NCBI GenBank assembly: GCA_039636785.1
Contig: CP144169.1
Coordinates: forward strand, 4,216,001-4,280,000
From: Micrococcaceae bacterium Sec5.7
Lineage (GTDB): Bacteria; Actinomycetota; Actinomycetes; Actinomycetales; Micrococcaceae
Direction: 5' to 3'
Length of the DNA: 64,000 nt
Shown here: piece after piece, positions 57,831-64,000 of the stretch
Position numbering within the stretch: the first letter of the stretch is position 1
Layout of the letters: the number at the start of each line of letters is the position of its first letter
Position numbers and translations under genes: made by a program
The notes under the pieces: generated by a model
What the model saw: only the letters and a program-made list of their open reading frames with translations
Database searches by the model: none
What the model was told of the DNA's origin: nothing

Positions 57831-57932
57831 TTGAACCACAAACTGCGAGTGCCTGCCCGTGTTGATGTCAGCCCCGGACATGCCACCCCGGACGCCTTCG
57901 GCCGTCCAGTCCCGGCGGGGGACCCGTCATGA
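57831..57932 (+). CDS. Candidate small ORF with TTG start (33 aa)
   Basis: TTG 57831 is preceded by TTGGAG at seven bases and opens 33 codons (xNHKLRVPARVDVSPGHATP then DAFGRPVPAGDPS). The TGA overlaps the ATG of the next gene as ATGA, a common sign of coupled translation. No homology can be judged at this length. Confidence 0.35.
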   Translation: MNHKLRVPARVDVSPGHATPDAFGRPVPAGDPS

Positions 57933-58147
57933 ACCAGAAGGATCTGGCCCGCTACCTGGCCCGAAACCTTGACGACACACGGGATCCTGCCGCAGCGGCG
58001 CGTGCCATGAGCGATGACGCGTTGGCCGAGCTGGCTGACTCGCTCTACCGCCACCTGGACACTCAGAGCCCAGTCTTCGGGGCGCATTCCCTGTACCAGC
58101 AGGTTGCTGACGAGCTGGATTTGCGGCGGGCGCGAGGGGGCAGCTGA
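57929..58147 (+). CDS. Small hypothetical protein (72 aa)
   Basis: A soluble, mostly helical protein (MNQKDLARYLARNLDDTRDP, AMSDDALAELADSLYRHLDT, SLYQQVADELDLRRAR) with GGGGGA before the ATG. Composition is gene-like. No family recognised. Confidence 0.55.
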   Translation: MNQKDLARYLARNLDDTRDPAAAARAMSDDALAELADSLYRHLDTQSPVFGAHSLYQQVADELDLRRARGGS

Positions 58148-58226
58148 GGCCTCGGAATCCGCGCCGGAATCGGCGTTTTCAGGTCCTCAACTGTGCGTTC
58201 GCGGAGGTGGGTTACGACGCCGAGGG

Positions 58227-58586
58227 CTACTTTGCGTGGCGCTGCCACTGCGCTGCGTGCCAGAAAAGCAGCCCGGCCGACGTCAGGACGCCGGCGAGCA
58301 GGACGTTCGGCGCGAAACTCATCCACAGGTAGTTCAGGGGCATGGAGTCGCTGCTGTTCGGCCCGGCCATCGCGGCATTCTGTGCACCAAGGAACATCCC
58401 GAAGCCTGCAACGATAAGTCCTGCCGAGGCGAGCCACAGCGCCACGATGAAGGGGTTGATTGTGAAGCTGGCTGTCCGCGTTGACTCCGACGCAGAATCA
58501 GCCTGCCCCACGGCACCGTCGCCTGCCGGGTTTCCGTCCTGGTCCACTTCCCGGAAATTCAGCCTGTCCCCGTCGATCTGCGCCAT
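58227..58586 (-). CDS. Small membrane protein (119 aa)
   Basis: The protein has a hydrophilic N-terminal 40 residues and two transmembrane helices (FIVALWLASAGLIVAGFGMF and FAPNVLLAGVLTSAGLLFWH), leaving a short extracytoplasmic loop. GGGGGA precedes ATG 58586. No family recognised. It reads away from the des operon. Confidence 0.65.
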   Translation of the reverse strand: MAQIDGDRLNFREVDQDGNPAGDGAVGQADSASESTRTASFTINPFIVALWLASAGLIVAGFGMFLGAQNAAMAGPNSSDSMPLNYLWMSFAPNVLLAGVLTSAGLLFWHAAQWQRHAK

Positions 58587-58715
58587 GGTTCCCCCTGATT
58601 GTTGCTGATCTCAGCCGCCGTTACGTGATGCCAAGAACACTACCCCTGGAGCGATTTCCGCAACCGCGCCGATCTGGACCGGGGCTGCGCCATTGTTCCC
58701 CCAGATTGTGAAGCC

Positions 58716-58772
58716 CGAACGGGCAGATAAGGCCCGTAAATCGCGAATTCGAGGGCATTATCTGCTCGTTCG
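58716..58772. repeat. Long imperfect palindrome, REP-like
   Basis: CGAACGGGCAGATAA (58716-58730) pairs with TTATCTGCTCGTTCG (58758-58772) at 14 of 15 positions across 27 bases that themselves contain the palindrome CGAATTCG and GGCCC/GGGC. Looks like a dispersed palindromic element or an RNA structure. Confidence 0.55.
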
Positions 58773-58873
58773 CGCTCATTTGGGAAGTCAATGACCTCCC
58801 GCAACCCACCAAAAATCGTGTATTTCCGGGGTTGGGATGAATTACCTCACAGAAGTTTGACGAAAAGGTATAC

Positions 58874-58892
58874 CTAAGTAAGGCTTACCTTG
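58874..58892. promoter_or_regulatory. Iron box (DtxR/IdeR-type operator)
   Basis: CTAAGTAAGGCTTACCTTG matches 13 of 19 positions of the DtxR/IdeR consensus TTAGGTTAGGCTAACCTAA, with the symmetrical AAGTAAGGCTTACCTT core. It lies 40 bp before the desA start, so iron should repress the siderophore operon. Confidence 0.75.
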
Positions 58893-58932
58893 CTATCTGA
58901 GAGCCCCTAACGCCGACAAAAGGATTACCACT

Positions 58933-60546
58933 GTGACGCTGTTGCCCCGAGTGGCTGGAATACGTGTGGAAGAAGTATCAGGCCATGACTTCGGTTCCCG
59001 GGTGGAGCTGGCCCTTGCCGCCACCAACCATCTTTTCAACACCCGCAATTCGCCCCGCTACGTGGCGCAGGTGATGCAGGCGGTCAATGTGGTGGCCACC
59101 AAACTGGACCGGACCACGCGGCCGTTCACCGGCGTCGGGCCCTCAAAGATGAAAGCGCGCGTGGGCGCCGTGGATTTGGACCGCCCGCTGCCGGACACAG
59201 CAGCTGCCCTGGAGGAGCTTGAGGACGTCTACCTGCGGGACGCCGTCTACTTCCACGATGCCAAATATGCCGCCCACCTCAACTGCCCGGTGGTCATCCC
59301 GGCCCTCGTGGGGGAGGCCATCCTGTCGGCGGTGAATTCCTCCATGGACACATGGGACCAGAGCGCCGGCGCCACCATGATCGAGCGCAGGCTGATTGAC
59401 TGGACGGCCGAACGGCTGCAGCTGGGGGCCGCTGCCGACGGCATTTTCACCTCCGGCGGGAGCCAGTCCAACTTCCAGGCGTTGCTGATCGCGCGCAACC
59501 ATGCCGTGGCCGGGCTGCGGCAGGAACCGGGCAATGCCGGGCTCCGGCTGCCGCCGCTGCTGGAGAAGCTGCGGATCTTCACTTCCGAGGACAGCCACTT
59601 CAGCATCCGGAAGTCGGCCTCAATGCTGGGGATGGGGTTCGACGCCGTCGTGCCGGTCCGCTGCGCAATAGACCACCGGATGGATCCGGCTGCGCTCGCG
59701 GAAGCAATGGCGGAGGCGCACGACGACGGGCTGGTGCCGATGGCGGTTGTGGCCACCGCCGGGACCACCGACTTCGGCGCGGTGGACCCGCTCGCAGAGC
59801 TCGCTGCCCTGGCGCGCGCCTACGGCGCCTGGTTCCACGTCGATGCGGCCTATGGCGGCGGGCTCATGGTGTCCAAGCGCTACCGGCACCTGCTCGACGG
59901 CACGAGGCTGGCCGATTCCGTCACCGTGGACTTCCACAAAACGTTCTTCCAGCCCGTCAGCTCCAGCGCGCTTCTGGTCAGGGACGCCGCCATGCTCCGC
60001 CACGTCACGTACTACGCTGACTACCTCAACCCGGAAAGCGCCGCCCTCGCGGACATCCCCAACCAGGTGGACAAGAGCATCCAGACCACCCGCCGCTTCG
60101 ACGCGCTCAAGCTCTGGCTCACGCTCCGGATCATGGGCGCGGACGCGATCGGCGCGCTGTTTGATGAAGCCATTGACCTGGCCGGCCGCGTGGGTTCGCT
60201 GCTCGGCGGGGACAGCGACTTCGAACTGGCCGCCGAACCCCTGCTCAGCACGCTGGTATTCCGCTACCGCCCCGCCCTGGCGGACGGCACGCGCTTGTCC
60301 GAGGACGCCGCAGACTCGCTTAACCCCGCCATCCGGGCCGCCGTGTTTGCCTCCGGCGAGGCGGTGGTCGCCGGGACGAAAGTGGCCGGCAGGCACTACC
60401 TGAAGTTCACGCTGCTTAACGCCGAAGCAACTCTGGAGGACATCGACGGGATCATCGGGCTGCTCCGGCGCACCGGCGAGTCCCTCCTCCAAAACGACCT
60501 CGCCGGCAGCATTACCGGGACCACAGCAGCGGAGGCAAGCGCATGA
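58933..60546 (+). CDS. desA: Lysine (diamine-forming) decarboxylase of desferrioxamine synthesis
   Basis: DesA decarboxylates lysine to cadaverine with PLP, the first step of desferrioxamine. The 537 residues show the group II decarboxylase blocks FTSGGSQSNFQALLIARN, VATAGTTDFGAVDPLAELAA, WFHVDAAYGGGLMVSKRY and the PLP lysine in VTVDFHKTFFQPVSSSALL. GTG 58933 is preceded by AAAGGA at eight bases and an iron box. Its stop overlaps desB (ATGA). The related L-2,4-diaminobutyrate decarboxylase is a possible alternative, but desBCD downstream settle it. Confidence 0.9.
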   Translation: MTLLPRVAGIRVEEVSGHDFGSRVELALAATNHLFNTRNSPRYVAQVMQAVNVVATKLDRTTRPFTGVGPSKMKARVGAVDLDRPLPDTAAALEELEDVYLRDAVYFHDAKYAAHLNCPVVIPALVGEAILSAVNSSMDTWDQSAGATMIERRLIDWTAERLQLGAAADGIFTSGGSQSNFQALLIARNHAVAGLRQEPGNAGLRLPPLLEKLRIFTSEDSHFSIRKSASMLGMGFDAVVPVRCAIDHRMDPAALAEAMAEAHDDGLVPMAVVATAGTTDFGAVDPLAELAALARAYGAWFHVDAAYGGGLMVSKRYRHLLDGTRLADSVTVDFHKTFFQPVSSSALLVRDAAMLRHVTYYADYLNPESAALADIPNQVDKSIQTTRRFDALKLWLTLRIMGADAIGALFDEAIDLAGRVGSLLGGDSDFELAAEPLLSTLVFRYRPALADGTRLSEDAADSLNPAIRAAVFASGEAVVAGTKVAGRHYLKFTLLNAEATLEDIDGIIGLLRRTGESLLQNDLAGSITGTTAAEASA

Positions 60547-61919
60547 GCACCTCCACCACAGCCCGCATTTACGACTTCGCCGGGATCGGCGTCGGGCCCT
60601 TCAATCTGGGTCTCGCGGCGCTGAGCGAGCCGGTGGCCGGGCTGGACAGGGTGTTCCTGGAACGCCGCGACTCCTTCGATTGGCACCCGGGCATGATGCT
60701 GGAACCCGCACATCTTCAGGTGCCGTTTATGGCGGACCTGGTCACGCTCGCGGACCCCACGTCGCCATATTCGTTCCTGAACTTTCTCAAGCAGACCGGG
60801 CGGCTCTACCGTTTTTACATCCGCGAGAACTTCTACCCGCTGCGCGCCGAGTACAACCAGTACTGCCAGTGGGTGGCCGGCCAGTTGGACTCTGTCCGGT
60901 TCGGTACGCATGTCCGGGAAATCACGTACGACGACGGCGTGTACCGGCTTGCGGCGGATGGCCCGGAAGGGCCGGAGGTGCTGCTGGCACGGCGGCTGGT
61001 GCTGGGCACCGGAACCAGCCCGTACGTTCCGGAGGCCTGTTTAGGGATAGTGGACGCCTCCGTGGACGGCGGAGGACTTGCCCTCCACAACGCCGAGTAC
61101 CTGTTGAGGAGGAGTGAACTCCAGGGCAAACGCAGCATCACGGTTGTAGGCAGCGGACAAAGCGCCGCTGAGATTTACTACGAGCTGCTGCAGGAGATCG
61201 ACGTCCGCGGCTACCAGCTGAACTGGGTCACGCGGTCCGGCCGGTTCTTCCCGCTGGAGTACACCAAGCTAACTCTCGAGATGACGTCACCGGAGTACGT
61301 GGACTACTTCCACGAACTGCCGCAGGACCAGCGCGACAGCCTGGTCAAGAGCCAGAAAAACCTGTACAAGGGCATCAACCCAGGGCTCATCGACGCCATC
61401 TACGACCTGCTCTACGCCAAGAGCCTGGGAGGAATGGTGGACACCCGGCTGCTGACCCACTCGGCCCTCACCGGCGCTTCGTGGGATTCGTCAGCTCAGT
61501 CCCACACTTTGCAGCTGCGGCACGAAGAGCAGGGTGTCGACTACACGCTGGACAGCGAAGCCGTGGTCCTGGCCACCGGCTACACCTACCGCGAGCCTCC
61601 CTTCCTTGCCGGCGTTCAGGACCGCATCGCCCGGGACTCCAGCGGCAGGTTCGCCGTGGGGCGCAACTACAGCACCGGCGTCGAGCCCGGCGAGATCTTT
61701 GTCCAGAACGCGGAACTCCACACCCACGGCTTCGTCACCCCGGACCTCGGCATGGCCGCCTACCGCAACTCGTGCATCCTGCGCGAAATCACCGGGCGCG
61801 AGGTGTACGCGGTGGAGCGCAGCATCGCCTTCCAGCAGTTCGGTGCGCCGGTTTCGGCGCCGGCACACGTGGAAAGCCCGGATGTGCAGCAGACGGAGAC
61901 CGCGGAGGTGCCGGCATGA
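60543..61919 (+). CDS. desB: L-lysine/cadaverine N-hydroxylating monooxygenase
   Basis: DesB N-hydroxylates cadaverine with FAD, NADPH and oxygen. The 458-residue protein has the FAD motif GIGVGPFNLGLAALS at about 15-29, HPGMMLEPAHLQVPFMADLV, the NADPH motif VVGSGQSAAEIYYELL and ATGYTYR near the C terminus, as in SidA/IucD family enzymes. It overlaps desA and desC by four bases each. Confidence 0.92.
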   Translation: MSTSTTARIYDFAGIGVGPFNLGLAALSEPVAGLDRVFLERRDSFDWHPGMMLEPAHLQVPFMADLVTLADPTSPYSFLNFLKQTGRLYRFYIRENFYPLRAEYNQYCQWVAGQLDSVRFGTHVREITYDDGVYRLAADGPEGPEVLLARRLVLGTGTSPYVPEACLGIVDASVDGGGLALHNAEYLLRRSELQGKRSITVVGSGQSAAEIYYELLQEIDVRGYQLNWVTRSGRFFPLEYTKLTLEMTSPEYVDYFHELPQDQRDSLVKSQKNLYKGINPGLIDAIYDLLYAKSLGGMVDTRLLTHSALTGASWDSSAQSHTLQLRHEEQGVDYTLDSEAVVLATGYTYREPPFLAGVQDRIARDSSGRFAVGRNYSTGVEPGEIFVQNAELHTHGFVTPDLGMAAYRNSCILREITGREVYAVERSIAFQQFGAPVSAPAHVESPDVQQTETAEVPA

Positions 61920-62563
61920 GCTTCACCTTCCGCTGCGTCGAAGTCGAAGCCGATGCACCTCTCCTCCACAGCTGGATGACGCGGCAGTATGCCTCCTTCT
62001 GGGGAATGTTGACCGCCAGCGTTGACGACGTTGTGGAGGAATACTCCAGGATCCAGTCCAGCGGCCATCACCACGCGCTGGTGGGGCTCGACGGCGGTGT
62101 TCCGGCCTTCCTCATGGAGGAGTACCTCCCCGGCTGCTCACCTCTGGCCGGTGTGTACGCCGTGCAACCGGAGGACATCGGCATGCACCTCCTGGTGGCA
62201 CCGGCGTCGGGAGGTCCGCGGTCCGGCTACACCACCGCCGTGATGGAGGCCGTGCTGGAGAGGTTGTTCGAGAAACCCGGCGTGGAGCGCGTCGTGGTGG
62301 AGCCGGATGCCCGGAACACCAAGATCCATGCTCTCAATGAGCGGCTGGGGTTCCAGCCTGCCGGCGTGGTGGAGCTGCCGGACAAACAGGCGTTGCTGAG
62401 TTTCTGCACCCGCGCCGACTTCCACACTGCCCAGGCAGCTATCCACCGGGCCGCGATCCCCGAGCCGGCCCACCCGCCGGACTCCGATCAGGCCTCCGTC
62501 CAGGCCGCCGGGCACACGCCCGCCATCCGTCAGTCCACGAGCCATCAGGGAGCATCACTGTGA
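61916..62563 (+). CDS. desC: Hydroxylamine acyltransferase (GNAT) of desferrioxamine synthesis
   Basis: DesC acylates N-hydroxycadaverine with acetyl- or succinyl-CoA. The 215-residue protein has the IucB-like GNAT pattern: LLHSWMTRQYASFWGM at the start, GVPAFLMEEYLPGCSPLAGV, PEDIGMHLLVAP and VVEPDARNTKIHALNERLGF. The last 35 residues are a Pro/Ser/Gln-rich extension. Overlaps desB and desD. Confidence 0.9.
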   Translation: MSFTFRCVEVEADAPLLHSWMTRQYASFWGMLTASVDDVVEEYSRIQSSGHHHALVGLDGGVPAFLMEEYLPGCSPLAGVYAVQPEDIGMHLLVAPASGGPRSGYTTAVMEAVLERLFEKPGVERVVVEPDARNTKIHALNERLGFQPAGVVELPDKQALLSFCTRADFHTAQAAIHRAAIPEPAHPPDSDQASVQAAGHTPAIRQSTSHQGASL

Positions 62564-64000
62564 CCACCGTTGAACTTGAATCTGTCCTCGCTGCCGGCAA
62601 TGCCGCAGCCCACCTCACCCCGGAACGCTGGGCGGCGGCCAACCGCCATCTGGTCCGCAAGGCGCTCGCCGAGTTCTCACACGAGCGGATCCTGGCTCCT
62701 TCACGCGTCAGCCCGGATTCCGGAATGCCCGGCGAGCCTGCTGACTATCAGGTCCTCAGTGATGACGCCACGGTGGAATACTCGTTCTCCGCACGGCTGC
62801 TCGAGCTGGATCACTGGTCCATCGACCCCGTGTCCATCCGCTGCACCCGCGACGGCCTGGAATCCGGGCTGGACGCGCTGAACTTCATCACGGAGTTCCC
62901 CGACACCCTGGGAATCCGCGAAGAGATGCTGCCTGTCTACCTCGAGGAAATCAGCAGCACGCTCTCCAGCCACGCGTACAAGCAGTGGGTCGGCCAGCCG
63001 TCGTCCGCTGAACTCGCAGCCGGAGTCACCGGCGGCGCCAACGCCGCCATCGACTTCCAAGCCATCGAGCGCAGCATGACCGAGGGGCATCCGTGCTTTG
63101 TGGCAAACAACGGACGGCTGGGGTTCGGCGTCAGCGATTACCTGGCGTTTGCCCCGGAAACCGGGGCGCCGGTGCAGCTGGAATGGATCGCCGTGCACCG
63201 CAGCAAGGCCGTATTCACTTCCGGCGAGGGGCTGGACTACCGGGCACACCTTGACGCTGAACTGGGTGACTCCACCGTGGCCTGTTTCCATGCCGAACTG
63301 GGCGCGCAGGGTCTGGACCCGTCCGGCTACTTCCTGATGCCGGTCCATCCGTGGCAGTGGGAAAACAAGCTCACCGTGACGTTTGCGGCCGAAATAGCGC
63401 AGAATCACATCGTCCACCTGGGCATCGGTGCCGACTCCTATCAGGCCCAGCAATCCATCAGGACATTCTTCAACACGGGGGCGCCGGAAAAATGTTACGT
63501 CAAGACTGCCATGTCCGTGCTGAACATGGGCTTCATGCGCGGGCTGTCCCCGCAGTACATGAAGGCAACGCCGGCCATCAACGACTGGCTGCGGGCGCTG
63601 ATCCGCAGGGATGACGTGCTGCAACGGCGCGGGTTGGCCATGATCAGCGAAGTCGCGGCCATCGGCTACCACAACGGTTACTACGAGGCCGCTTCCGCCA
63701 AGGACTCTCCGTACCGGAAAATGCTGTCCGCCCTGTGGCGGGAGAGTCCGCTTCCGCTGCTCAAGGACGATCAGCAGCTGGCCACCATGGCCTCGCTGCT
63801 GCACGTCGACTCAGCTGGTAAACCGGTGGTCTCGGCGCTGATGGAGCAGTCCGGGCTGGCGCCCTCGGAATGGCTGCGCCGCTACTTCGAGGCGTACCTC
63901 ATTCCGCTGGTGCACTGCCTGTACCGCTACGAGCTGGCTTTCATGCCGCACGGCGAGAATGTGATCCTGGTACTGGAGAACGGTGTGCCGGTGCGGGCCG
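62560..64000 (+). CDS. desD: Siderophore synthetase, IucA/IucC family (5' part, runs off window)
   Basis: DesD joins and cyclises N-hydroxy-N-succinyl-cadaverine units with ATP (NIS synthetase). GTG 62560 overlaps the desC stop (GTGA); 480 codons are seen and the frame is open to the end of the window. Motifs: TEGHPCFVANNGRLGFGVSD, FLMPVHPWQWENK, SIRTFFN, CYVKTAMSVLNMGFMRGLSP and MPHGENVILVLENG. About 110 more residues are expected. Confidence 0.92.
   Translation, partial: MTTVELESVLAAGNAAAHLTPERWAAANRHLVRKALAEFSHERILAPSRVSPDSGMPGEPADYQVLSDDATVEYSFSARLLELDHWSIDPVSIRCTRDGLESGLDALNFITEFPDTLGIREEMLPVYLEEISSTLSSHAYKQWVGQPSSAELAAGVTGGANAAIDFQAIERSMTEGHPCFVANNGRLGFGVSDYLAFAPETGAPVQLEWIAVHRSKAVFTSGEGLDYRAHLDAELGDSTVACFHAELGAQGLDPSGYFLMPVHPWQWENKLTVTFAAEIAQNHIVHLGIGADSYQAQQSIRTFFNTGAPEKCYVKTAMSVLNMGFMRGLSPQYMKATPAINDWLRALIRRDDVLQRRGLAMISEVAAIGYHNGYYEAASAKDSPYRKMLSALWRESPLPLLKDDQQLATMASLLHVDSAGKPVVSALMEQSGLAPSEWLRRYFEAYLIPLVHCLYRYELAFMPHGENVILVLENGVPVRA

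Larger units (their letters stand above)
58587..58932. other. Promoter region between the small membrane protein and desA (346 bp)
   Basis: No gene seen. Holds an imperfect inverted repeat at 58716-58772 and an iron box at 58874-58892, just upstream of desA. Confidence 0.6.

Overview
This is a high-GC actinobacterial segment that looks like a member of the Micrococcaceae, most likely Arthrobacter, Pseudarthrobacter or Paenarthrobacter. The reasons are the strong G+C codon bias, the many GTG and TTG starts, the DUF222-HNH endonuclease gene typical of this group, a desferrioxamine-type desABCD operon behind an iron box, actinobacterial-style phosphonate and hydroxy-acid loci, and short or apparently leaderless 5' ends. 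No rRNA, tRNA or CRISPR array was found. The genus is inferred from gene content only.

Layout. 0-6 kb: end of a DeoR regulator, then a hydroxy-acid locus (GlcD-like FAD dehydrogenase, D-2-hydroxyacid dehydrogenase, LldP-type lactate permease, FCD GntR regulator). Two truncated genes sit inside it: a lutA 5' fragment and a glycerate kinase 5' fragment. Three TGGTC-N-GACCA operators lie before lldP. 6-12 kb: small unknown proteins, an FMN reductase, a lipoprotein and malQ. 11.6-17.1 kb: a divergent phosphonate unit. A GntR regulator and a phosphonatase-like hydrolase read left, and a TIGR03364-type FAD oxidoreductase with phnDCE reads right, around two ACTTG-N6-CAAGT palindromes. 17-24 kb: a lactonase-fold protein, a PrmC-like methyltransferase with a possible leader peptide, the DUF222-HNH gene, stress-type small membrane proteins, an aldo/keto reductase and a CDP-alcohol phosphatidyltransferase. 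24-34.8 kb: an IS30 wreck, PaiB, a divergent EamA exporter and MocR regulator pair with overlapping start codons, a decayed immunity gene, an epimerase with two aldo/keto reductases, an XRE regulator, FabF and dodecin.

34.9-44 kb is an accessory zone. It holds pseudogene fragments (SUMF1-like, alpha/beta hydrolase, IS630, IS110-like tail, IS3), a protein made of 28-residue repeats, an IS5-family element, an apparently complete IS701-family element with CTAG duplications, paired IS30-type ends, and an overlapping pair coding a small secreted protein and a small cytosolic protein. From 41 to 44.5 kb it grades back into ordinary genes (SPFH protein, VOC protein, cupin, PEBP, lipoprotein).

44.6-58.6 kb: a tetronate (threonate-type) acid unit (FCD GntR regulator against an OtnK-type kinase and LtnD-type dehydrogenase, no aldolase), an acyltransferase and GNAT pair, and a LacI-regulated ChvE-GguA-GguB sugar ABC transporter, followed by an aldo/keto reductase, a GAF-ANTAR protein and small proteins. 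58.6-64 kb: an iron-box promoter and the overlapping desA-desB-desC-desD operon, with desD running off the end. Overall this is a soil heterotroph chromosome equipped to use lactate or glycolate, an unidentified phosphonate, four-carbon sugar acids and sugars, and to make a hydroxamate siderophore.
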